Of a stretch of 6,701 nt of DNA, positions 1-6,548 are shown piece after piece (position 1 is the stretch's first letter; each line of letters opens with the position of its first letter). This stretch comes from Ignavibacteriota bacterium. GTDB taxonomy: Bacteria > Bacteroidota > Ignavibacteria > Tepidaquicellales > Tepidaquicellaceae. Location of the stretch: NCBI GenBank assembly GCA_003135995.1, contig PNBM01000268.1:4131-10831 (forward strand), written 5' to 3'. The position numbers and the translations under genes were made by a program. The notes below the pieces were generated by a model. The model ran no database searches, had not been told where the DNA came from, and saw only the letters and a list, made by a program, of their open reading frames with translations.

Positions 1-6
1 AGAGCA

Positions 7-41
7 ATGTTAAATGTTAAATGTTAAATGTTAAAAGTTAA
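7..41. repeat. tandem heptanucleotide repeat, four perfect ATGTTAA units plus one degenerate
   Basis: ATGTTAA occurs four times head to tail (7-34), followed by AAGTTAA (35-41). On the minus strand it reads TTAACAT repeated. It is not coding: all frames close quickly and a 7-bp unit shifts frame each copy. It lies in the spacer past the transporter operon. Short heptad arrays of this kind are typically made by replication slippage and vary in copy number between strains. No function can be assigned. Confidence 0.85.
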
Positions 42-66
42 AGTAAGAAATTGGATAATCATGATT

Positions 67-108
67 TGAAAATTGAATATTGAAATTTATAAATTAGAAT
101 TTATATTT
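67..108. repeat. degenerate 7-bp periodic AT-rich repeat (TGAAAAT-like)
   Basis: Read in sevens, the sequence gives TGAAAAT, TGAATAT, TGAAATT, TATAAAT, TAGAATT, TATATTT. The first three units differ by only one or two bases and each unit starts with T. It is out of phase with the cleaner heptad array at 7-41, so it would be a second array. The later units may be no more than AT-rich background. Confidence 0.3.
88..105. repeat. AT-only inverted repeat downstream of the transporter operon
   Basis: TATAAATT and AATTTATA are exact 8-bp inverted copies separated by AG, 17 bp past the last permease stop codon. A hairpin here would have only A/U pairs and no following U-tract, so it is not a convincing intrinsic terminator. 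It could slow polymerase or protect the mRNA 3' end, or be a by-product of the heptad-periodic AT sequence it lies in. Confidence 0.2.
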
Positions 109-121
109 ATTAATTGAGGTT

Positions 122-1030
122 CTAATATGGGATGCCGTCTGAGGCGGGTGGTTTTGTTTTTCCGATAAAACCAATGAGTACAAGAATAGTAATAAGATAA
201 GGAAGCATTTGAATTATTTGAGATGGAATGAACGTGCCTGATATTTGAAAAGTTATTTCGAGCGCTTCAAAGAATGCGAACATAATACAGGCGAACAATA
301 TATTTACAGGTTTCCATTTTCCTATAATCATCGCAGCGAGTGCGATATATCCCCTGCCGGCAACCATTCCATCACTAAAAGAATTCTGGTTTGAAGCAAG
401 CCATATACCTCCAAGAGCTGAAAGAAATCCGCAAATAAGTACCCCGTATAATTTATACAATCGAATTTTTATTCCGAGTGATTCGCCTGCTTCGGGATTT
501 TCTCCGGCAGAGCGCAATCTTAAACCGAATTTTGTTTTAAATAAAACAAAATTTGATATGAATATCAAAGCAAATGAAAATAATATTATATAATCTGAGA
601 GCACTTCGCCGACATAAGGAATATCCTGAATGTATGGAATATTAGGAAGGTCAGGAATTCTCGGTGTATTACTCGAACTCTGGAAGATAAAAACAATTAA
701 AAATTTCGCGAGTCCTGCCATTAATAAATTGAAACCAACACCTGCTACGATTTGATTTATTTTTAGTTTAATAACGAACAATGCATACAACAGGCTAAAT
801 AATAAATTGACCAGAATTGCACAAACGAATCCAAGGAAAATATTATTTGTAAGATATGTAAATAAAGCATATCCAAGGGCTGAAGTAATCATAAATCCTT
901 CTATTGCAATATTAATTACGCCTGCTCTTTCGGAAAAATTTGCAGCATTAGCGCCGAGAAAATACGGAGTAAACAGTCGCAGTACCTGCGCAAAAAAAGT
1001 CAACGATAATATTGAAACTATTATATTCAA
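122..1030 (-). CDS. nucleoside/BmpA-type ABC importer, permease subunit 2 (NupQ/YufQ-like)
   Basis: This is the second, shorter channel subunit of the importer. At 302 aa it is the usual length for the subgroup, with about eight hydrophobic segments. The diagnostic N-terminal motif is NFSERAGVINIAIEGFM (31-47). Others are KINQIVAGVGFNLLMAGL (90-107), the coupling loop FGLRLRSAGENPEAGESLGI (168-187) and GRGYIALAAMIIGKWKP (225-241). It ends PPASDGIPY, matching the short proline-containing tail common in the family, so the 3' end looks complete. The start is TTG at 1030, 11 bp after the preceding stop. In-frame ATT codons at 1042-1040 and 1039-1037 are less likely alternatives, and the first in-frame ATG would remove the FSERAG motif. 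The ribosome-binding sequence is weak (GGA about 14 nt upstream), so translation probably depends on coupling to the previous permease. It is the last gene of the operon in the window. Confidence 0.92.
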   Translation of the reverse strand: MNIIVSILSLTFFAQVLRLFTPYFLGANAANFSERAGVINIAIEGFMITSALGYALFTYLTNNIFLGFVCAILVNLLFSLLYALFVIKLKINQIVAGVGFNLLMAGLAKFLIVFIFQSSSNTPRIPDLPNIPYIQDIPYVGEVLSDYIILFSFALIFISNFVLFKTKFGLRLRSAGENPEAGESLGIKIRLYKLYGVLICGFLSALGGIWLASNQNSFSDGMVAGRGYIALAAMIIGKWKPVNILFACIMFAFFEALEITFQISGTFIPSQIIQMLPYLITILVLIGFIGKTKPPASDGIPY

Positions 1031-1041
1031 TTTATTAATAA

Positions 1042-2082
1042 TTATCCATAATATTTTTCAACGAGTTTATCAACAGATAAAATAGATAATATGACAATAC
1101 CCTGTATGACAAACATAATTTCCTTAGGAACTATATTATTCACAGCCAATCCACCGTAGTCGAGAATTCCAAAAAGCAAAGCCGAGAATATTACACCTAT
1201 CGGATTATTCTTTGCAAGCAAAGCCACAGCTATTGCAGTAAAACCAAGATTGTTTGAAAATCCGAGTTCATAATAACCTTTATATCCCATAATAAAATTA
1301 ATACCAACAAAAGAAGTGATTCCCGAACCAATGAAGAAAGCAAGTAAAATAATTTTATTATTTTTTATTCCCATATATTTTGAAGCCGTTTCATTGAAAC
1401 CTACAGCTCTGAGTTTATAACCAAAACTTGTTTTATATATTAAGTAATAAGTAAATAATGCAAGGAGCAGGGCAAATACAAATGTCAGATTTAAAGATGA
1501 ACCCTGAAACATTTGAAAATATTCAGAAAATTTAGGAATCATAAAACTTTCCGATATCTTTTCCGTTCTTACAGTTGATTTAACGGCAAAGAAATCAATC
1601 AACAAATAATTCACGAGTGCGAGTATAATGAAATTCAACATTATAGTTGATATTACTTCACTGACACCTTTTTTAATTTTTATTATAGCCGGAATAAGAC
1701 CAAAAACACCACTGACTATAAATCCTGACAAAAGACATAGAGGAAACAATAATATGAACGGTAAACCGGAAAAATAAAATGCGACAAGACTTATTACGAA
1801 AGAACCTGCATTTAATTGACCTTCTGCCCCGATATTAAAGATAGATGCATGAAAGCAAATTGCCAGTCCGCATCCGCAGATTATCAGTGGCGTGGCTTTA
1901 AATAATGTCTGTCCCAAACCGTATCCGCTTCCGAATACTTCACCGAACATTGTTCCCAAAACGACTACCGGATTTTTACCTAATATGAGTAAAAGAATTA
2001 TCGTAATCAAAAAAGTGAGTACAACCGAAATCGAAATTGAAACAATATTTGCTTTTAATTTTTTATTCAACAGAAATTCCAA
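1042..2082 (-). CDS. nucleoside/BmpA-type ABC importer, permease subunit 1 (NupP/YufP-like)
   Basis: One of two inner-membrane subunits forming the import channel of the transporter, in the branched-chain amino acid/ribose-type permease superfamily. It is 346 aa with about eight to ten hydrophobic segments, the first at residues 12-35. Family marks are GLAICFHASIFNIGAEGQL (72-90) with the GAEGQ turn, KKGVSEVISTIMLNFI (137-152), the cytoplasmic coupling loop GYKLRAVGFNETASKYMGI (221-239) and GFTAIAVALLAKNNPIG (280-296). The start is TTG at 2082; no ATG, and no stronger start, precedes the first membrane segment in this frame. The gene overlaps the ATPase by 20 nt, so it is probably translationally coupled. 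It pairs with the second permease 11 bp downstream. The substrate is probably a nucleoside or base, by family; it cannot be settled from the sequence. Confidence 0.92.
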   Translation of the reverse strand: MEFLLNKKLKANIVSISISVVLTFLITIILLLILGKNPVVVLGTMFGEVFGSGYGLGQTLFKATPLIICGCGLAICFHASIFNIGAEGQLNAGSFVISLVAFYFSGLPFILLFPLCLLSGFIVSGVFGLIPAIIKIKKGVSEVISTIMLNFIILALVNYLLIDFFAVKSTVRTEKISESFMIPKFSEYFQMFQGSSLNLTFVFALLLALFTYYLIYKTSFGYKLRAVGFNETASKYMGIKNNKIILLAFFIGSGITSFVGINFIMGYKGYYELGFSNNLGFTAIAVALLAKNNPIGVIFSALLFGILDYGGLAVNNIVPKEIMFVIQGIVILSILSVDKLVEKYYG

Positions 2083-3550
2083 TCATCAGTTTTCCTATTT
2101 TTTCGAGAAGTTTATTTTTCATAGTCTCATTTTGTATATTTTCCAATTCAGAGGAAAATTCTTTTACTAAAGTACCTTTATAAATTACTCCAAACTTATC
2201 CGATAAGCTTAAAAGTTCATCAAGGTCAGATGAAATGAGAAGGACAGCTTTCCCTGCATTTCTCTGTTCAATAATTTTTGAATGTATAAATGCTGTTGCA
2301 TTTATATCTACTCCCCTTGTTGGATGAGAGAATATCAAAACATCATTGTTTAGTTCTATTTCCCTTGCGAAAATAACTTTTTGCTGATTTCCGCCCGATA
2401 GCAATTTCATTATAACCGAATTTTCGGGAACGCGCACATCAAAATTATTAATTACTTCATCAGTGAGCCCGGTTAAATATTTTTTAGTTATATTTAATTT
2501 GTTTTTATCTTTAAGAATTAAATTCTCACCTATCGTAAATTCCTTTATCATACCCTTTTTAAGTCTGTCATCGGGAACCAGGGATATTTTATTCGTATTT
2601 TTTTCAAGATAACCGCTGAATTTTTTTTCCAATCCGAAAATTAAATCCACTAATTCACTCTGCCCATTACCCTCAACACCGCACACACCATATATTTCCC
2701 CGTTATGAAGAGAAAGATTTAATTTATTCAATATGTCATGTCCGTTTTTACGAAGTGTGATATTACTCAATTTGATAACAGAATCTTCCTGATTTATCAT
2801 AACTGTTTCTTTGGAAATATCATTTTTTAAAATCACATCTCCGACTATTTTTCTGCTTAATATATTTATATCAAGATTTTCTTTTTCGGTTTCATAAACT
2901 ACCTCACCTCGTCTCAAGACAGTCACTCTATCGGCTATTTCTTTTACTTCGTGTAACTTATGAGTTATTAATATAATAGTTTTGCCTTCATCTTTAAACT
3001 TTTCTATAATTTTATAAAATTCTTTAACTTCCACGGGTGATAACACTGCAGTTGGTTCGTCAAAAATTAATATTTCGGAATTTCTGTAGAGTAATTTAAG
3101 AATTTCAACTTTTTGTTGTTCACTTATACTAATTTCTGAGATTTTCTGTTCAAGATTTAATCCAAGGTTATATTTATCATTAAAATTATTTAATGTTTTT
3201 TCTGACCATTCAAAATCAATTTTATATTTTATTGTAACTTCACTGCCGAGAATTACATTTTCAAGAATTGTAAAATCTTCGATTAACATAAAATGCTGAT
3301 GAAGCATTCCAATGTTTGATTTTATGGCATCAAGAGGAGAATCGAAAGATTTTTCAACATTATTTATTTTAATTATTCCACTATCCGGTTTATAAATTCC
3401 AAACAGAATTTTCATTAATGTGGATTTACCGGCTCCGTTTTCACCGATAAGGCAATGAACCGAATTTTTCCTGACTGCGAACGATACATTATAATTTGCC
3501 GTCAGGTCACCAAATCTTTTAGTAATATATTTAAATTCGATTGCATTCAT
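2063..3550 (-). CDS. nucleoside/BmpA-type ABC importer, double ATP-binding subunit (NupO/YufO-like)
   Basis: This is the cytoplasmic ATPase that powers an inner-membrane importer of the nucleoside/purine type, with two nucleotide-binding domains in one chain of about the usual length (495 aa). NBD1 (about 1-240): Walker A GENGAGKST (36-44), Q-loop Gln85 in LHQHFML, signature ISISEQQ (140-146), Walker B LIFDEPT with Asp164-Glu165, and H-loop His197. NBD2 (about 255-495): GVEGNGQSEL in place of Walker A (no Lys), intact signature LSGGNQQK (384-391), FSHPTRGVD in place of Walker B (no Asp-Glu), and SSDLDEL with no H-loop His. Decay of the NBD2 ATP site is normal in this family, so ATP hydrolysis should occur at the site made by NBD1 Walker motifs and the NBD2 signature. 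Unusual is Ser143 where the NBD1 signature normally has Gly. The ATG at 3550 begins MNAIEFKYITKRFG, as expected for the domain. The last 20 nt overlap the next gene. Ribose/galactose-type ATPases share this architecture; the two partner permeases favour the nucleoside group. Confidence 0.93.
   Translation of the reverse strand: MNAIEFKYITKRFGDLTANYNVSFAVRKNSVHCLIGENGAGKSTLMKILFGIYKPDSGIIKINNVEKSFDSPLDAIKSNIGMLHQHFMLIEDFTILENVILGSEVTIKYKIDFEWSEKTLNNFNDKYNLGLNLEQKISEISISEQQKVEILKLLYRNSEILIFDEPTAVLSPVEVKEFYKIIEKFKDEGKTIILITHKLHEVKEIADRVTVLRRGEVVYETEKENLDINILSRKIVGDVILKNDISKETVMINQEDSVIKLSNITLRKNGHDILNKLNLSLHNGEIYGVCGVEGNGQSELVDLIFGLEKKFSGYLEKNTNKISLVPDDRLKKGMIKEFTIGENLILKDKNKLNITKKYLTGLTDEVINNFDVRVPENSVIMKLLSGGNQQKVIFAREIELNNDVLIFSHPTRGVDINATAFIHSKIIEQRNAGKAVLLISSDLDELLSLSDKFGVIYKGTLVKEFSSELENIQNETMKNKLLEKIGKLMIGISVE
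2083..2096 (-). promoter_or_regulatory. ribosome binding site supporting the TTG start of the first permease
   Basis: Inside the 3' end of the ATPase gene the transcript reads AGGA at 2096-2093, followed after 10 nt by TTG at 2082. This is the only Shine-Dalgarno-like sequence near the permease start. The nearby ATG at 2086-2084 is in the ATPase frame, where it encodes Met489, and cannot start the permease. Confidence 0.45.
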
Positions 3551-3560
3551 AAAATATTTA

Positions 3561-3586
3561 CAAAAATAACTTAATTAGTAAACAAA
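3561..3586 (-). promoter_or_regulatory. weak candidate Bacteroidota-type promoter for the transporter operon
   Basis: On the minus strand TATTTTTG (3568-3561) fits the TAnnTTTG -7 element of the Bacteroidota primary sigma factor, and a TTTG (3586-3583) lies upstream. The spacer is only 14 nt, shorter than the usual 17-23 or so, and transcription would start almost at the ATG (3550), giving a near-leaderless mRNA. The AT-richness makes chance matches likely. Confidence 0.2.
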
Positions 3587-3634
3587 GGAAATGAAGTAAA
3601 GAAAAGGAAGATTAAGATATGTAAAAAGAAGAGG
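3584..3634 (-). terminator. possible Rho-loading (rut-like) region: 51 nt without G in the transcript
   Basis: Downstream of the Wzi-like stop codon the transcript is pyrimidine-rich. Across these 51 nt it contains no G and 14 C, mostly as YC dinucleotides spaced through the stretch. C-rich, G-poor unstructured RNA is the known signature of Rho utilisation sites. No intrinsic hairpin plus U-tract is visible in the 120-bp spacer (3551-3670), so Rho could end the polysaccharide transcript here before the transporter operon. The alternative is simple compositional skew with no function. Confidence 0.3.
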
Positions 3635-3670
3635 CGAATGAATGATTCTCGAAAGACTGAAGAACTTTAT

Positions 3671-5365
3671 TTAAAAATCAACCCTTCCTGTGAGAAAGAA
3701 ATATGAATCCTTATATTTTTTTGAAGCATATAAGAGATTTGACAGAGTGTACTGGTATTTAAAATCAAGGAAATACTGACGGATTGGCTGCCAGGAAAAT
3801 TCGAAAGTTAAAATATCACGATTAACACGATCACCATCTAAAAATTTATTATCACGAACAACATCGCCATCTCCTCTTTCTATATTTCCTCCATAATTTG
3901 CAATTAATGTATCACCATTCAGAATAATTCTGTTTGCAGAACGCTGATGCTGATACGTGAGTTTAAAATTTAATCTGTTATAAATGTAAGATGTCAGCTT
4001 TACAGCTATTTCATCTGAATTAGGAGGTAAATTATGGCCAAGCGGTAAATCCCAGTTAGTATACTGGCTTTTATTAGTTCTGTGAGTATAAACAAAAGGG
4101 TTTATTCGTGTATATTCAATTGCAAACGTTACCGAAGGCAGCGTAAATGCATCTGTCCAGAGTCCGCCAATTTGGTAACCAAAACGATTGTCGTTAGCAG
4201 GATGACCATCTCTCACATTATTAAAAAGAGTTGAAAAATCCAAATCATCAATTAAAAGAGTGGACTGAAAAGAAAATTTATTAAGAGGTTGAACTTCCAT
4301 ATCAACTCCAAGCATAGAATTCCCTGTATTCCGTGTTCCATAATCGCCCGAATTGTAATCGGCAGTTCTTAAAAAGCTGACGGGATTAAAATAATTGAAA
4401 TTAAATGGGTCCTGTGAAATAACAAGGCTTTCAAAAAATCCCATCCTGAATTTATTTGAAAAGTTAACATCAAGTCTGTGAGCGGCTATATTTTTCGAGC
4501 TTATGTCTACACCAAGTGAATCACCTTTCAAACTTCCATACATATAGTAATAATGAAGTGCTTTGTATTTTAAATCAAGCCGGATAAAACTAAACGGAAC
4601 GGAATTATCCGACATAAACATTTTATCGATGTAACCAAACCCGATGAATTGCGATTCTTTTCCAATAGTCAATGCGAGCCATTCTGATTTTGTTGCATAA
4701 CGAAGATAACCTTCGTATGTATCATAATTCTTTTTTTCATACCTGTATTTTGTGTTAGCTTTCAGCTTAGGGTAAGTTTCTATAGACATGTTAATATCTG
4801 CCGTATCACCTTTTATTTTCTGACCATTTGACACCCTCAAATAAAAACCCACAGTATTATACAAAGTACCACGTAATCTGAATCCAACTTCCCCGAGTGT
4901 AATTGCATGCTTCCCGAGCGAATCTCCCGTAGAATTTCTCTGTGATATATTTCCATTCGCATCCATAAAAAATGCGGAATTAGTATCGGTATATTGCAAT
5001 AAATATTTTTGCTTTTGATCATTAAATATTTCTTTTAAATTGAAATCATTTAACAACCCATAAGAATTTTTAACTGTTTTATTTACATCGTATTCAAATT
5101 CAACAAAAAAATCTTTCAAAATATTTTTATCTATTGAGTTTAACTTACTTTTATTCTCGTTTATAGTTTTTAGATAATCTGCTATCTGGTGTCTGGATAT
5201 CGGAATTGAAGATGAATTATAATCATGAATTACATTCATGAGTTGCATTCTTTTCAGGAAATCGTAAACAGGATGTGTGGGCGGCGCAAGTTCCACCTGG
5301 GAAAATGATATATTGCTTATAAGAAAATAAACTACTATTGTAATAAGCAGAAAAACTTTATTCAT
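3671..5365 (-). CDS. capsule assembly Wzi-like outer membrane beta-barrel protein
   Basis: This is likely an outer-membrane barrel that helps place or anchor surface polysaccharide, like Wzi. Residues 1-22 form a Sec signal peptide (NK, then a hydrophobic run to ISFS, with cleavage probably before Gln23). Residues 25-70 (LAPPTHPVYDFLKRMQLMNV, then PISRHQIADYL) match the periplasmic N-terminal region typical of these proteins in Bacteroidota and relatives. From about 150 onward there are alternating aromatic beta strands: GEVGFRLRGTLYNTVGFYLR, LALTIGKESQFIGFGYIDKM, FNYFNPVSFLR, LGVDMEVQPLNKFSFQSTLL and FEFSWQPIRQYFLDFKYQYT. The protein ends TGRVDF, with the terminal Phe expected for barrel insertion by BAM. 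There is no internal break, and 564 aa is in the range for the Wzi-like group. The ATG has no evident Shine-Dalgarno sequence. It follows the sugar transferase by 40 bp, which supports the capsule/exopolysaccharide assignment. It could also be a related barrel with a different ligand; the family call is from pattern, not alignment. Confidence 0.82.
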   Translation of the reverse strand: MNKVFLLITIVVYFLISNISFSQVELAPPTHPVYDFLKRMQLMNVIHDYNSSSIPISRHQIADYLKTINENKSKLNSIDKNILKDFFVEFEYDVNKTVKNSYGLLNDFNLKEIFNDQKQKYLLQYTDTNSAFFMDANGNISQRNSTGDSLGKHAITLGEVGFRLRGTLYNTVGFYLRVSNGQKIKGDTADINMSIETYPKLKANTKYRYEKKNYDTYEGYLRYATKSEWLALTIGKESQFIGFGYIDKMFMSDNSVPFSFIRLDLKYKALHYYYMYGSLKGDSLGVDISSKNIAAHRLDVNFSNKFRMGFFESLVISQDPFNFNYFNPVSFLRTADYNSGDYGTRNTGNSMLGVDMEVQPLNKFSFQSTLLIDDLDFSTLFNNVRDGHPANDNRFGYQIGGLWTDAFTLPSVTFAIEYTRINPFVYTHRTNKSQYTNWDLPLGHNLPPNSDEIAVKLTSYIYNRLNFKLTYQHQRSANRIILNGDTLIANYGGNIERGDGDVVRDNKFLDGDRVNRDILTFEFSWQPIRQYFLDFKYQYTLSNLLYASKKYKDSYFFLTGRVDF

Positions 5366-5405
5366 ATGGTATCAAATGAAATTAAGAGAAATAATTATCA
5401 GCTGT

Positions 5406-6473
5406 TTATGAACTTCTTGCCTGTTTAAAAACAATATTGAATATAGATTTCGTTAAATAATGAAAATCAGTTTTTAAGGGATTTTTTTCAAATGCCTGAA
5501 AATATTTTTTTTCAGATTCCATTATTTCCTCGAGAGATTTTGGCAAATCTGCGTAGTACGGAGGGATAAGTCCTGGTTTATTATTCATTCTCTTCTCTTT
5601 TAATTCATCGAGATACAAATCAAAATACTGCCTGCTCAGAGGTCTTACTCCCACAAGTTTAATATCACCTTTTAACAAATTTATTATCATCGGCAGTTCA
5701 TCTATCCAATATTTTCTTAATATCTTACCCCAGGAGGTTATCCTAAAATCATCCTTAAATTTACCGCCAAGTTTTAAGTTGTGACGTATATATATATAAT
5801 TCTGTAAAAACTCAGCATACGGATTCATCGTTCTGAGCTTATAAACTTTTACAGTTTTTCCATTTTTCCCAACCCTATCGGTTTTATATATTAAACCATA
5901 AGTAGGTTCTTTCTCAACAAGCGGTTCGGTAATTTTCTTAGATATGAAATAGAGCAAGTTATTTATTTCCTTATAGTCAATTATCTCAAAACCGTTATAG
6001 TATAATCTTCCGAACGTTTCTGCTTTTGATAATGCATTGTTGATACCACTAAAGAAAAACTTATAAATATTTCTTGTCAAAAATATTTTAGGAAACACAC
6101 GATTTAAAACAAAGTCAACATCCTGAACTATATTTGCAATATATTTAGGATAAATTTTATGAATTCGTTGAATTCTTTCGTTGTAAATTTCAACACAGCC
6201 TATAAAAACTCCGCCTAAAGGTAATTTTGAATTAACAGCAGAAAAAAAACTATTAAGGGATTTAATAATATTAATTTTTCTCAGATTGACAAAACATTTA
6301 ATAGGTCGGGATATCGATTCTACATTGAATTTAGTAGAAGTTTCAAGAATTCTTGTAGTATCCGATTCGGGCACGGTGTACTTTGAAATGAAATTATATA
6401 AAGTTCTGTTTATTTTTTTAAATTGCCCGAGCTGAACTTTTTTAATTTTACCCGGTAAAACTTGAGTATACAT
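5406..6473 (-). CDS. sugar transferase (polyprenyl-phosphate phosphoglycosyl transferase domain) with methyltransferase-like N-terminal half
   Basis: This protein probably transfers a sugar phosphate from a nucleotide sugar to a polyprenyl phosphate carrier, the first committed step of capsule or O-antigen-like polysaccharide assembly at the inner membrane. Residues 190-355 match the bacterial sugar transferase family (WcaJ/PglC type): RVGKNGK (200-206), YKLRTM (211-216), DDFRITSWGKILRKYWIDELP (241-261) with the catalytic Asp258-Glu259 pair, LLKGD (266-270), GVRPLS (275-280) and KPGLIPP (299-305). The usual N-terminal re-entrant membrane helix is absent. Residues 1-180 look soluble; LPLGGVFIGCVE (84-95), LSKAETFGRLYYNGFEIID (148-166) and LLYFISKK (173-180) resemble the later strands of a class I methyltransferase fold, with no clear SAM-binding loop. 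I recall similar architectures from Bacteroidota proteins. ATG 6473 is the only sensible start, since TAG precedes it directly. It is probably cotranscribed with the Wzi-like gene 40 bp downstream. Confidence 0.88.
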   Translation of the reverse strand: MYTQVLPGKIKKVQLGQFKKINRTLYNFISKYTVPESDTTRILETSTKFNVESISRPIKCFVNLRKINIIKSLNSFFSAVNSKLPLGGVFIGCVEIYNERIQRIHKIYPKYIANIVQDVDFVLNRVFPKIFLTRNIYKFFFSGINNALSKAETFGRLYYNGFEIIDYKEINNLLYFISKKITEPLVEKEPTYGLIYKTDRVGKNGKTVKVYKLRTMNPYAEFLQNYIYIRHNLKLGGKFKDDFRITSWGKILRKYWIDELPMIINLLKGDIKLVGVRPLSRQYFDLYLDELKEKRMNNKPGLIPPYYADLPKSLEEIMESEKKYFQAFEKNPLKTDFHYLTKSIFNIVFKQARSS

Positions 6474-6519
6474 CTAAATAGGAAAATTTTCTAATAAAAA
6501 CTAAATTTAGTATTTTCAT
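6448..6519 (-). CDS. possible 23-codon upstream ORF overlapping the sugar transferase start
   Basis: An ATG at 6519-6517 follows AAGGG (6530-6526, 6-nt spacing) and also AGGA directly before it, the best Shine-Dalgarno-like sequence in this spacer. The frame runs 23 codons to a TAA at 6450-6448, so its last 26 nt overlap the first codons of the sugar transferase in another frame. The peptide begins MKILNLVFIRKFSYLDVY. It could be a leader peptide that couples translation to the transferase, or simply a chance ORF. It does not extend the transferase, whose frame has a TAG immediately before its ATG. No homology is recognised. Confidence 0.2.
   Translation of the reverse strand: MKILNLVFIRKFSYLDVYSSFTG
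6500..6511. repeat. perfect 12-bp palindrome ACTAAATTTAGT
   Basis: The 12-bp sequence is its own reverse complement and lies in the spacer 27 bp before the sugar transferase start codon. On the transcript it is followed by TTTTATT, so it superficially resembles a weak hairpin plus U-tract. With no spare loop and almost only A/T pairs it would make a very unstable terminator. It might equally be a dimeric-protein operator or chance in AT-rich DNA. It also lies within the possible upstream ORF. Confidence 0.25.
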
Positions 6520-6548
6520 TTCCTGCCCTTACAATAAGATAACAAAAT

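Noticed and set aside
7..41. Tandem repeat considered as a CRISPR array
   Set aside because: The unit is 7 bp with no spacers and no cas genes are in the window; it is a simple tandem repeat.
88..105. Inverted repeat considered as an intrinsic terminator of the transporter operon
   Set aside because: The stem is only A/U, the loop too tight and no U-tract follows; listed only as a repeat.
807..1085. Plus-strand open frame of 92 codons
   Set aside because: It lies antisense to the second permease, which has clear family motifs; the peptide has no recognisable features and no ribosome-binding site was evident.
1892..2170. Plus-strand open frame of 92 codons
   Set aside because: It is antisense to the first permease and the end of the ATPase gene, both strongly supported; treated as a shadow.
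4837..5022. Minus-strand open frame of 61 codons
   Set aside because: It sits inside the Wzi-like gene in another frame; the host frame has the signal peptide, barrel strands and terminal Phe.
5787..5798. TATATATATATA dinucleotide run, considered as a microsatellite or phase-variation tract
   Set aside because: It encodes alternating Tyr-Ile within an intact sugar transferase frame and is short, so there is no evidence of phase variation.
6474..6548. N-terminal extension of the sugar transferase into the upstream spacer
   Set aside because: A TAG stop lies immediately before the ATG in the same frame, so no extension is possible without a frameshift.
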